12,717 nucleotides of DNA from JBAYVY01 sp041674345. Lineage in GTDB: Bacteria; Planctomycetota; Phycisphaerae; Phycisphaerales; Zrk34. A program made the position numbers and the translations under genes. Every line of letters starts with the position of its first letter. The stretch's first letter is position 1. The stretch lies in NCBI GenBank assembly GCA_041674345.1, contig JBAYVY010000062.1, forward strand, positions 1 through 12,717, given 5' to 3'. Below are positions 6,652 to 12,717 of the stretch, one piece after another. A model generated the notes under the pieces. That model was not told the origin of the DNA. It saw only the letters and a program-made list of their open reading frames with translations, and made no database searches.

Positions 6652-6764
6652 TTTGTGATTTTCGATTTGTGATTTCCACAAGCACGGGATGACGCCGTCT
6701 TCGGCGGCAGGCCGTGTGATGCGTCCTGAAAAAATCACAAATCCCAAATCCAAAATCACAAATC
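6650..6764. repeat. AT-rich inverted repeat between HIT and ABC genes
   Basis: GATTTGTGATTT occurs at 6650-6661 and 6664-6675; its exact complement AAATCACAAATC occurs at 6732-6743 and 6753-6764. A folded transcript would form a long stem enclosing a small hairpin CGCCG-TCTT-CGGCG (about 6688-6701). It could act as a terminator or mRNA 3' stabiliser for the HIT gene. The composition is unlike the flanking GC-rich genes. Confidence 0.7.
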
Positions 6765-6802
6765 CCCATTCATCCCGCCTACAATTGCCATCGAGGTGAT
6801 GC

Positions 6803-8740
6803 GTGACCGATTCGGGTTCTCAACCACATTCGTCCAAACACCGCTATCGCAAGTTCCGCAAGGAACAGGCCTGGCGGCACGTCCACGATGAAGACGCCTC
6901 CCCCGAACCCCAACCCAAGGCCCCGCCCGCCGCCCGCAAAACCTACCTCCACCGTTACCGCGAACTGATCCGGCCCTACCGTTTCGCCGTCGGCAAACTC
7001 ATCCTCATCGGCATGTTGGCCGCCGCATGTGAAATGGCCTTCCCCGCCGCCACCGGCCTCATCGTCGATCAAATCCTCCTCAACCAGTGGGAACTCTCCT
7101 CCTCCGGCCAATACCTCTATCTCACCTTCGCCTGCCTCGGCGTCCTCGCGCTCATCATCCTCAGCCGCGGCCTGGACACCTTTCGCAACATCCACACCGT
7201 CGCCCTCAATCACCGCTTCATCGTCCGTCTTCGCCGCCGGCTCCATCGCCACCTGCTCCATCTGCCCCTGGCCGAACTCTATGACCTCAAGACCGGCACC
7301 ATCGTCTCCCGTCTCTCCGGCGACGTGGACAAGGCCACCGGCCTGCTTCAAATGGCCGTCATGTCTCCGCTCGCCGCGTTTTGGCGAGTCCTCTTCGCTT
7401 CCACCATTCTGCTGGTCTGGAATTGGAAACTCGCCCTCGCCGCGTGGGCCGTGCTTCCGCCGATGATCGTCGTCTCGTTGCTGTGGGTCCATCGCATTCG
7501 TCCGATCTTCCGCAGCGCCGGCCGCGACCGCAATCTCATCGACGCCCGCGCCACCGAAACCTTCTCAGGCATCCGCGTCGTCCGTTCCTTCCGCCGCGAA
7601 AACCGGGAACGCCGCGACTACGCCGTCGCCGATGACACGATGGTCCGCAAGCGATTGTTCGGCTTCTTCAACGCGCAAGCCGTCGATAGCGTCTGGGAAA
7701 TCCTCATCCCCGTCGCAGGCATCCTCATCGTCTGGATCGGCGGATATTTGTATATCGCCGGCACGACTGCGGGCACAACTTCCGGGGGAACGACGATTGG
7801 CCAGATCATGGCGTTCCAGGCCTACACCGCGCAACTGCTCTTCCCCGTCTTCCGTATCGTCTCATCGCTTAATCAAACACAAGAAGGCATCACCGCGATG
7901 GAGCGCGTCTTCGAGCTTTTCGACAAACCCATCGACAAGCCCGACGCCCCCGATGCCGTCGAAGCCACCGCCGATATCCGCACCTTCGACTTCGATCACG
8001 TCAACTTCGCCTACGGCAACGGTCGCCCCGTCATCACCGATTTCACACTCAAAGTGCAAGGCGGCTCCGTCATCGCGCTCGTCGGTCCCAGCGGAGCCGG
8101 CAAATCCACCATCACCGATCTGCTCGCCAGATTCTATGATCCGGTCTCAGGTCAAATGCGGCTTAACGGCATCGACATCCGCAAGTTCAAACTCGACAGC
8201 TATCGCCGTCTGCTCGCCGTCGTCCCGCAGGAAACATTCCTCTTCGACGGAACCGTGCGCGAAAACATCAGCTACGGTCGCCGCGGCGTCACCGACGCCC
8301 AGGTCGCCGACGCCGCCCGCCGCGCCAACGCCCTGAACTTCATCAAAGAACTCCCAGAACAATTCGATACATTGATCGGCGAGCGCGGCGTGAAACTTTC
8401 CGGGGGCCAGCGCCAACGCATCGCCATCGCCCGCGCCATCCTCGCCGACCCGCGCATCCTCATCCTCGACGAAGCCACCAGCAACCTCGACACCCACAGC
8501 GAACAGTTGATCCAGCAAGCCCTTGATGAACTCTATGCCAATCGCACGACGTTCGTGATCGCGCATCGGCTCAGCACCGTCACCCACGCCGATCTGATCG
8601 TGGTGATGCACGAAGGCCGCATCGTCGAAACCGGCCGGCATGAAGAACTCATGCTCAAACAGGGCATGTATTACGAAATGGTCGAACGCCAGCGCCAATT
8701 CGCCGCGCAAGCCCAAGGCGACCTCGACGCGGTGCGATAG
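6803..8740 (+). CDS. ABC exporter (fused TMD-NBD half-transporter, MsbA-like)
   Basis: 645 residues starting at GTG 6803, with GAGGTGATGC just before it. Residues 1-55 are a charged cytoplasmic extension; ~60-350 are a six-helix exporter membrane domain (FAVGKLILIGMLAAACEMAF, ILLVWNWKLALAAWAVLPPM, ILIPVAGILIVWIGG); ~375-645 are the nucleotide-binding domain. Walker A GPSGAGKST is at 428-436, Q-loop VVPQETFLFDGTV follows, LSGGQ is at 532-536, Walker B ILILDE at 552-557, D-loop SNLD, and H588 in IAHRLS. All ATPase motifs are intact, so a homodimeric exporter of lipid, peptide or drug is expected; the substrate is unknown. Unusual is a Thr/Gly stretch GTTAGTTSGGTTIG at 320-333 in a loop where relatives have only a short turn; it contains CTTCCGGGGG. 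It is monocistronic as far as seen. Confidence 0.93.
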   Translation: MTDSGSQPHSSKHRYRKFRKEQAWRHVHDEDASPEPQPKAPPAARKTYLHRYRELIRPYRFAVGKLILIGMLAAACEMAFPAATGLIVDQILLNQWELSSSGQYLYLTFACLGVLALIILSRGLDTFRNIHTVALNHRFIVRLRRRLHRHLLHLPLAELYDLKTGTIVSRLSGDVDKATGLLQMAVMSPLAAFWRVLFASTILLVWNWKLALAAWAVLPPMIVVSLLWVHRIRPIFRSAGRDRNLIDARATETFSGIRVVRSFRRENRERRDYAVADDTMVRKRLFGFFNAQAVDSVWEILIPVAGILIVWIGGYLYIAGTTAGTTSGGTTIGQIMAFQAYTAQLLFPVFRIVSSLNQTQEGITAMERVFELFDKPIDKPDAPDAVEATADIRTFDFDHVNFAYGNGRPVITDFTLKVQGGSVIALVGPSGAGKSTITDLLARFYDPVSGQMRLNGIDIRKFKLDSYRRLLAVVPQETFLFDGTVRENISYGRRGVTDAQVADAARRANALNFIKELPEQFDTLIGERGVKLSGGQRQRIAIARAILADPRILILDEATSNLDTHSEQLIQQALDELYANRTTFVIAHRLSTVTHADLIVVMHEGRIVETGRHEELMLKQGMYYEMVERQRQFAAQAQGDLDAVR

Positions 8741-8756
8741 CACCGCATTAGCGGGG

Positions 8757-8865
8757 TCCACACCTTGTTCAAGCCAAGTGAACCTAAAAATAGGACACAT
8801 GCCCGCTCGCAGTTAAAAAATCTTGTCCTTGTCTCGGTTATCAGCGTGAGACAACGGGACGTGGA
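8757..8865 (-). repeat. 109-bp dispersed repeat, copy R2 (inverted relative to R1)
   Basis: The reverse complement aligns without gaps to 3309-3417, with about 16 mismatches in 109 bp. It starts 17 bp after the ABC transporter stop. The remainder of the 8741-8981 gap shows no other recognisable feature apart from an AGGAGA before the next ORF. Confidence 0.8.
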
Positions 8866-8981
8866 GGTCGACTTGGCCAACTGATAGGAGAATGGGCCTG
8901 GATTTGCATTTCCTCCGGGCTGGTCCACAATGTTGGGCACTTGCCACTACTGGACTTATGGCACGCGAGGAGAATTGAAAG

Positions 8982-9173
8982 ATGATCCCGAATTGGCTGT
9001 GGCTGGTGGTGTTGACGCTGGTGGAATCGCTGTCGGCGCGGCGCGATGCACGCCTGCGGTTCCTGCGACAGCAACTCGAACTGGCGTTGGTGCGCATCCC
9101 AGGCAACCGGGTCAGGGTTGCTCAACCATTACGAGCGCAGGGCGGCTTGAATCGCCCATTGTCGCCGACCTGA
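8982..9173 (+). pseudogene. N-terminal fragment of an integrase-core (rve) transposase, tentative
   Basis: 63 residues with GAGGAGA about 10 nt before ATG 8982. The N-terminus MIPNWLWLVVLTLVESLSAR, followed by RDARLRFLRQQLE and PGNRV, resembles the leader and first helix of planctomycete-type integrase-core transposases, where 'RdaRlrFL..q...lr.....GnRv' precedes the HTH. After GNRV the resemblance stops, and the ORF ends at 9173 without any HTH or DDE domain. It is therefore a 5' remnant. Assigned from memory of the family, so only moderate confidence. Confidence 0.4.
9123..9137 (+). repeat. 15-bp direct repeat left of hicAB (partner 9971-9985)
   Basis: CAACCATTACGAGCG here and CAACCATTACGAACG at 9971-9985 differ by one base, are in the same orientation and bracket the hicAB operon with its promoter. 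They could be borders of a moved hicAB cassette, or chance. Confidence 0.35.
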
Positions 9174-9205
9174 CCCAGAGTTTTCGCCCCATGGGCACTA
9201 CGATC

Positions 9206-9234
9206 TTGTCGATAGTATCTCGGAGTGGTACTAT
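9206..9234 (+). promoter_or_regulatory. hicAB promoter with palindromic operator
   Basis: -35 TTGTCG (9206-9211), 17-bp spacer, -10 TACTAT (9229-9234). ATAGTA (9212-9217) and TACTAT (9229-9234) are exact complements, part of an imperfect palindrome overlapping the -10 box; a HicB ribbon-helix-helix dimer would bind such a site. The hicA ATG at 9241 falls about where transcription should begin, so the mRNA may be leaderless. Confidence 0.7.
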
Positions 9235-9240
9235 ACTGCC

Positions 9241-9492
9241 ATGAGCAAGCATGACCAGACGCTCAAGGCCATCTTCGCCGATCCGGTTCGGTCGAGCATT
9301 CGATGGTCGGATATCGAGGCCATGCTTAAATCCGTCGGTGCGGAAATCAGCGAGGGCAACGGCTCGCGTGTTCGCATCGCATTGAACGGGGTGCGAGCGG
9401 TCTTTCATCGCCCGCATCCCCAAAAGGAAACCGACAAGGGCGCCGTGAAGTCGATGCGGCGTTTTCTGGCCGAAGCAGGAGTCAAGCCATGA
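9241..9492 (+). CDS. hicA: HicA-family mRNA interferase toxin
   Basis: 83 residues of the HicA/YcfA-like double-stranded RNA-binding fold; family members cleave mRNA independent of the ribosome. Seen: IRWSDIEAMLKSVGAEI at 20-36, GNGSRVRIALNG at 40-51, and FHRPHPQKETDKGAVKSMRR at 55-74, then FLAEAGVKP. In short HicA proteins the catalytic His follows Gly-Ser; here the position is Arg (GSR), which I recall is usual for this longer HicA subgroup with the HRPHP motif. No Shine-Dalgarno precedes ATG 9241, fitting a leaderless message. The stop overlaps the hicB start (ATGA). A truncated relative lies at 2022-2183 on the other strand. Confidence 0.87.
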   Translation: MSKHDQTLKAIFADPVRSSIRWSDIEAMLKSVGAEISEGNGSRVRIALNGVRAVFHRPHPQKETDKGAVKSMRRFLAEAGVKP

Positions 9493-9908
9493 TGGAATAC
9501 AAAGGTTACCTGGGCAAGGTCGAGTTCGACGCCGAAGCGGGCACGCTTCATGGCGAAATCGTGGGCATCCGTGACGTGGTGACGTTCCAAGGTGAGTCGG
9601 TCGAGGAAGTCGAGAAGGCCTTCCGAGAATCCGTGGACGACTACCTGGCATTCTGCAAAAAGCGCGGCGAGGAACCGGACAAGCCCTGTTCCGGCAAATT
9701 CGTGGTGCGTCTCGATACCGATTTGCATCGCAAGCTCAATCTCGTCGCCACCGCCGAGGGCGAGAGTTTGAACAGTTGGGTGTCCAAGCGATTGAACGAA
9801 GCGGTGGCGGGACGTTTCCCGGTTCGCAAGTCGTCCGGCACAACCCGTCGCGCCAAAATGATTCGCCGGTCTGGCACACTTCGTCGCAAGCCCCGGTCGC
9901 CACATTGA
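9489..9908 (+). CDS. hicB: HicB-family antitoxin
   Basis: 139 residues. Residues 1-55 are the HicB partial RNase H-like fold that blocks HicA (EYKGYLGKVEFDAEAGTLHG, then GIRDVVTFQGESVEEVEKAF, then RESVDDYLAFC). Residues ~69-108 form a ribbon-helix-helix DNA-binding domain (KFVVRLDTDLHRKLNLVATA, then GESLNSWVSKRLNEA). A basic tail of about 30 residues rich in Arg/Lys (110-139) is added. It overlaps hicA by 4 bp, giving coupled translation in toxin-first order. It should repress the palindromic promoter at 9206-9234. The decayed copy at 1870-2025 is nearly the same sequence over its first half. Confidence 0.9.
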   Translation: MMEYKGYLGKVEFDAEAGTLHGEIVGIRDVVTFQGESVEEVEKAFRESVDDYLAFCKKRGEEPDKPCSGKFVVRLDTDLHRKLNLVATAEGESLNSWVSKRLNEAVAGRFPVRKSSGTTRRAKMIRRSGTLRRKPRSPH

Positions 9909-10086
9909 AGCGGCGTTCAATTGGTTATGCTACCTTCTAATCTCCACATCCGGACCAATCGCAGGTCGGCCAACCATTACGAACGAAAAGAACTGTGAAT
10001 TCGCTGGAAATACGGGAAATGCCCAACAATTTGAACCACTTCGACTCTGGACCGCGCCACGTCCGCCCAACGTCAGGGAGCAGGTC

Positions 10087-10683
10087 GTGGTCGAGAAGAA
10101 GTTCAAGAACTTCGTATTGCAGTGGGAGGACGTAGCCGAGTTCGCACATCGTCCGGATCGCTGCAAACGGGCGTATCGCATCATCGTATTGCGGAAGAAG
10201 ATCGCGGTGGAGAAGGGACAAGATCGGCTGTTTGAGGAATATCGCTACTTTTTCCACATCACCAACGATCGGCAAAGTACGCCGCAACAAATCGTCTTCC
10301 AGGCCAACGACCGGTGCGATCAGGAAAATCTGATCGCACAACTCAAAGGCGGCGTGCGGTCGATGAGCAACCCGCTGGACAACCTGCACAGCAACTGGGC
10401 GTACATGGTGATGGCCGCGCCGGCTTGGACGCTCAAGGCGTGGTGCGGCCTGCTGCTGCCGGCGGCGTATCCGCCGGTCGGACGCTGGCGGGACCGTCAC
10501 GAAGCCCAGGGGCGGGCGATCATGAGGATGGAGTTCAAGACGTTCGCCAACCAACGGATGCGTCTGCCGTGCCAGATCGTCCGCACCGGCCGGCGCATCG
10601 TTTACCGGCTGCTGGCGTGGAATCCGTGGATCGGTCCGTTGTTGCGGCTGGTCGAGGCGGTGCGTCCGCCCATGCGTTGTTGA
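10087..10683 (+). pseudogene. IS1380-family transposase, C-terminal half
   Basis: The frame is open upstream to about 9901, and transposase-like residues (PRPPNVREQVVVEKKFKNF) begin near 10060, before the first possible GTG at 10087. Seen: YRYFFHITNDR; FQANDRCDQENLIAQLKGGV, which carries the final acidic residue of the DDE set; NLHSNWAYMVMAAPAWTLKA; RMEFKTFANQRMRLPCQIVR; and TGRRIVYRLLAWNPW. This is the distal part of the 'transposase DDE group 1' fold of IS1380. The N-terminal half with the first two catalytic Asp is absent, so it is inactive. It lies 178 bp after hicB in the same direction, with no promoter of its own seen. Confidence 0.83.
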
Positions 10684-10909
10684 ATCATCCACCTCTGATG
10701 TCGGGGTACGGACGCCCCGATCCGCCGCAACGCCGAACCCAGGGAGCAACGATCCACCCAAGACTCAATCCGACCCACGCCCGCCCGCCGACCCGCCTCT
10801 TCGGTCGCTCGAGGAAGGAACGCCCCGAATCTCCGACGCTGTCTCAACAAAATCAGCGCAGACTATTCGCTTGTTTAAGGATTAGTTACCTATGCCGTGC
10901 GTGGGGCGC

Positions 10910-10957
10910 GCGCCCACGTCACATAACCGCAATGTGAAATTTGATGGTTGCGTTCGC
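10910..10957 (+). repeat. 48-bp direct repeat A, upstream of fic
   Basis: Aligns without gaps to 12141-12188 at 38 of 48 positions. The shared blocks are GCGCCCA, ACATAACCGCAA and ATTTGATGGTT. It ends 6 bp before the fic -35 box, so it could also hold a regulator site. Confidence 0.7.
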
Positions 10958-10963
10958 GGGGAT

Positions 10964-10992
10964 TTGGACAATTGGCTACCGGTCGCTACAAT
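10964..10992 (+). promoter_or_regulatory. Promoter of fic
   Basis: TTGGAC (10964-10969), 17-bp spacer, TACAAT (10987-10992). Predicted start of transcription is about 10999, giving a ~30-nt leader with GGAAG before ATG 11030. Confidence 0.65.
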
Positions 10993-11029
10993 GGGCTATT
11001 AATTGGCCACTCTACGGAATGGAAGCCCC

Positions 11030-12073
11030 ATGCTCACACTCCGCGAAGAAACCTTCGATCAAGCAGCGTTGCCCGTCAGCACGAGTTGGCTGTTGGCTGA
11101 CTGCATGGAATTTCGGGGCAAGCAGGAGATGTGGAATCGGCAGCGACCCGAAATGCTCGAAGCGCTGCGACAGCAGGCGATGATTCAAAGTGTGGAGTCC
11201 TCGAACCGCATCGAAGGCGTCACGGTGTCGCCGGACCGACTGGCACCATTGGCGCTGGGCAAGGCCCGACCGCGTGATCGTTCCGAGGAGGAAGTCGCTG
11301 GTTACCGTCGGGCACTGGACTGGATTTATTCACGCAAATCAGCCGTACAGATTAACCCGCGCACGATTCGACACCTGCATGCACTCGCGCATGCGGGAGC
11401 GGGAGATGCCGGCGAGTTTAAACGCCGGGACAATGAAATCATCGAGATTTTTCCCGACGGCCAGCGGCGCATTCGCTTCAAGCCGACGGCGGCGAAACAG
11501 ACCGACAAGACAATCGCCGATCTTTGTGAAGCATACCAACGGCTGATCGCTGCTGAACGTGTGCCATCGTTGCTGATCATCTCGACAATGGTTTTCGATC
11601 TGCTCTGCATTCACCCGTTCCGTGATGGCAACGGGCGCGTTTCACGCCTGTTAACCACGATGCTGTTGCTGCAACATGGCTTCAGCGTGGGCCGGTATGT
11701 CAGTCTGGAACGGCTGGTGGAGCAGAGCAAGGAAGATTATTACCACGTGCTGGGCGAATGCTCGCAAGGTTGGCATGAGGGCCACAATCCCATTCTCCCG
11801 TGGTGGAACCATTTTTTGAGCGTCATGCGGCGCGCGTATTTGGAATTCTCGCAGCAAGTCGAAAACAGCGCCGGGCAGCCCGCCAAGACCGAACTTGCCC
11901 GACGATTGATTCTCAGTCAGGTGGGGGAATTCACGTTGGCCGATATCCAAAGCCAACTTCCGGGAGTGAGTTCCCAACTGCTGAAAAAAGTGCTGGCGGA
12001 GATGAAAGCGACCGGGCAGGTGTCCTTGACCGGACGCGGCCGCAGCGCGAAGTGGACGGTGTTGGAGCGGTGA
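11030..12073 (+). CDS. Fic-domain protein (class II AMP-transferase) with winged-helix tail
   Basis: 347 residues from ATG 11030, preferred over TTG 11003 because GGAAG lies 4 nt upstream and a promoter start is predicted at ~10999. The Fic fold transfers AMP (or another NMP) from nucleotide to a protein hydroxyl. The full active-site loop H-P-F-R-D-G-N-G-R is at 195-203. The N-terminal inhibitory helix S58-N-R-I-E62-G63 fits the (S/T)xxxE(G/N) motif of class II, self-inhibited Fic proteins. Residues ~290-347 (LILSQVGEFTLADIQSQLPG, then SSQLLKKVLAEM, then GRGRSAKWTV) look like a winged helix, as in many bacterial Fic/DUF4172-type proteins. All catalytic residues are present, so it should be active. 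No antitoxin partner lies next to it. It is flanked by 48-bp direct repeats A and B. Confidence 0.92.
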   Translation: MLTLREETFDQAALPVSTSWLLADCMEFRGKQEMWNRQRPEMLEALRQQAMIQSVESSNRIEGVTVSPDRLAPLALGKARPRDRSEEEVAGYRRALDWIYSRKSAVQINPRTIRHLHALAHAGAGDAGEFKRRDNEIIEIFPDGQRRIRFKPTAAKQTDKTIADLCEAYQRLIAAERVPSLLIISTMVFDLLCIHPFRDGNGRVSRLLTTMLLLQHGFSVGRYVSLERLVEQSKEDYYHVLGECSQGWHEGHNPILPWWNHFLSVMRRAYLEFSQQVENSAGQPAKTELARRLILSQVGEFTLADIQSQLPGVSSQLLKKVLAEMKATGQVSLTGRGRSAKWTVLER

Positions 12074-12140
12074 GTTTCCCGTCGCCAAAAGAGAGAACCG
12101 ACTCAGAGACAAAGCAGAGATTCTTACCAAATGTGACAGT

Positions 12141-12188
12141 GCGCCCATGCGACATAACCGCAACAAGAGATTTGATGGTTATGCTCGC
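12141..12188 (+). repeat. 48-bp direct repeat B, downstream of fic
   Basis: Direct-orientation partner of 10910-10957 (38/48 identical). In this copy CATAACC and GGTTATG form a 7-bp inverted repeat around 17 nt. Confidence 0.7.
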
Positions 12189-12292
12189 CCATTCAGAGAC
12201 AACCTCCTCATAACCCCGACCGGAGTCTCTGGCGGGTGGACAGAGACTTTTGCCGAAATTGGACGTTTCGGGGCGATGGTGTGGGAAGTGCG

Positions 12293-12322
12293 GTTATGTC
12301 TCTGATGGGATCAGAGACAACC
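12293..12322. repeat. Stem-loop with 10-bp perfect arms
   Basis: TGTCTCTGAT (12297-12306) pairs with ATCAGAGACA (12310-12319) around GGG, and the stem can extend with GGT/ACC after a small bulge. No T run follows, so it is probably not an intrinsic terminator. The left arm is an inverted version of the CCCAT..GACATAACCGCA block in repeats A and B. Confidence 0.65.
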
Positions 12323-12373
12323 CGTTCAAACGGCACCGTTGCTAACCCCTTTCGATAACGGGCGTAGAAAACG

Positions 12374-12405
12374 AAAACGCCAACGCGGTGAGGCGTTGGC
12401 GTTTT
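12374..12405 (-). terminator. Strong intrinsic terminator after tRNA-fMet
   Basis: AAAACGCCAACGC (12374-12386) and GCGTTGGCGTTTT (12393-12405) form a perfect 13-bp stem with a 6-nt loop. On the minus strand it is followed by TTTTCGTTTT, so it best serves the tRNA transcript. It may also stop plus-strand readthrough (GTTTTCC). Confidence 0.85.
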
Positions 12406-12448
12406 CCGTGAACCGTGGGGCCGGTGGTGTTTGTAACCGGCGTTTCAA

Positions 12449-12522
<74 letters not shown>

Positions 12523-12537
12523 TCAGGTTAGTCCTGT

Positions 12538-12565
12538 ATTGTACGTTGCGGCGGCTGGGTGTCAA
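12538..12565 (-). promoter_or_regulatory. Promoter of tRNA-fMet
   Basis: Minus strand TTGACA (12565-12560), 16-bp spacer, TACAAT (12543-12538), with the mature tRNA 5' end 15 nt further on. Near-consensus, as expected for a stable RNA gene. Confidence 0.8.
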
Positions 12566-12620
12566 TTGATGGATATTCTGATTATCCGCCAATCCGCGGG
12601 TGTGCCCATGGATTTTGGCG

Positions 12621-12717
12621 TCAGGCGGCGCGTCGGGCGGTCCAGTAGGCGTCGGCCTGTCCGCTTTCGTAGAGGGCGATCAGGTTCATCATCGGCGCGG
12701 CGTGATCGGTGTCCCAC
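12621..12717 (-). CDS. 3' end of an unidentified minus-strand gene (partial)
   Basis: Open to the window edge; the last 31 residues read W-D-T-D-H-A-A-P, MMNLIALYESGQADAYWTAR, R-A-A and end at TGA (12623-12621). The codon choice and amino-acid mix look like real coding sequence, but the fragment is too short to name a family. The tRNA-fMet promoter follows within about 55 bp. Confidence 0.5.
   Translation of the reverse strand, partial: WDTDHAAPMMNLIALYESGQADAYWTARRAA

Larger units (their letters stand above)
10684..11029. other. Gene-free stretch between IS1380 remnant and fic
   Basis: No credible gene. It holds a small hairpin TCGGGG/CCCCGA (10701-10720) after the transposase stop, then unassigned sequence, repeat A (10910-10957) and the fic promoter. 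The right end of the IS1380 element may lie in 10840-10900, but I could not recognise a terminal repeat. Confidence 0.5.
12074..12373. other. Repeat-rich gene-free stretch after fic
   Basis: No credible gene (a 46-codon ATG frame at 12147 has no SD). The stretch contains many copies of CAGAGAC and ATAACC on both strands. CAGAGAC is at about 12102, 12192, 12241 and 12313 (+) and about 12229 and 12298 (-). ATAACC is at 12154 and 12210 (+) and 12292 (-). It also holds repeat B and the hairpin at 12293-12322. Confidence 0.6.

Noticed and set aside
6779..7492. 237-aa acidic minus-strand ORF opposite the ABC gene
   Set aside because: Antisense of a GC-rich coding frame; biased Asp/Glu/Gly composition and no homology pattern.
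8396..8406. TTCCGGGGG in the LSGGQ signature of the ABC gene as another inserted motif copy
   Set aside because: These bases encode the obligatory L-S-G-G-Q signature, so this copy is explained by protein constraint.
12147..12305. 46-codon frame starting ATG 12147 in the fic-tRNA gap (HNRNKRFDG, partly echoed in translation of repeat A)
   Set aside because: No SD, and the echo in repeat A breaks frame; explained by the DNA repeat itself.
12074..12373. CRISPR array from the repeated CAGAGAC/ATAACC words
   Set aside because: Repeat units are short, irregularly spaced, on both strands and imperfect; no regular spacers and no cas genes.

Overview
This 12.7 kb window reads as an accessory region (a 'graveyard' island) of a GC-rich bacterium. 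It is packed with toxin-antitoxin modules and broken insertion sequences, ends next to an initiator tRNA, and encloses two ordinary-looking genes (a HIT hydrolase and an ABC exporter). I infer a planctomycete-like host (Planctomycetota, perhaps Phycisphaerae-like). The basis is the style of the HUH-Rep, IS66, IS1380 and HicA sequences and the short AT-rich palindromes between genes. No taxonomic marker in the window proves this.

Left part (1-2183): the tail of an HUH-type replication protein (first His of the HUH motif is Arg) is cut by a truncated IS66 tnpC, itself carrying an internal deletion. On the minus strand lie two overlapping small ORFs of unknown function. They directly follow a decayed second copy of hicA-hicB whose sequence closely matches the intact copy at 9241-9908.

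Middle left (2229-3213): a complete minus-strand RES-toxin / Xre-type (MbcA/ParS-like) antitoxin operon, with antitoxin first, ATGA overlap, a strong SD, a TTGTAT-17-TATAAT promoter and an 11-bp inverted repeat enclosing the -10 box.

Centre (3309-8865): two 109-bp inverted repeats (3309-3417 and 8757-8865, about 85% identical by hand alignment) bracket about 5.3 kb. Inside are a tyrosine recombinase truncated after its first catalytic Arg and fused to an IS66 TnpB fragment, a frameshifted IS66 tnpC with a candidate right terminal repeat, a HIT-family protein, and a 645-aa ABC exporter.

Right part (8982-12717): an N-terminal fragment of an integrase-core transposase, an intact hicAB operon with a palindromic promoter and nearly leaderless start, the C-terminal half of an IS1380 transposase, a class II Fic protein bracketed by 48-bp direct repeats, and a patch of short repeats and a hairpin. 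Then come a strong terminator, the initiator tRNA-Met (minus strand) with its promoter, and the 3' end of an unidentified minus-strand gene.

The most unusual signal is the 10-mer CTTCCGGGGG: six exact copies on either strand plus related forms, mostly inside genes. Some sit where one homologous copy lacks it or where family alignments would suggest extra residues. It behaves like a short iterated or micro-inserted motif. I did not find a clearly new multi-gene defence or metabolic system.
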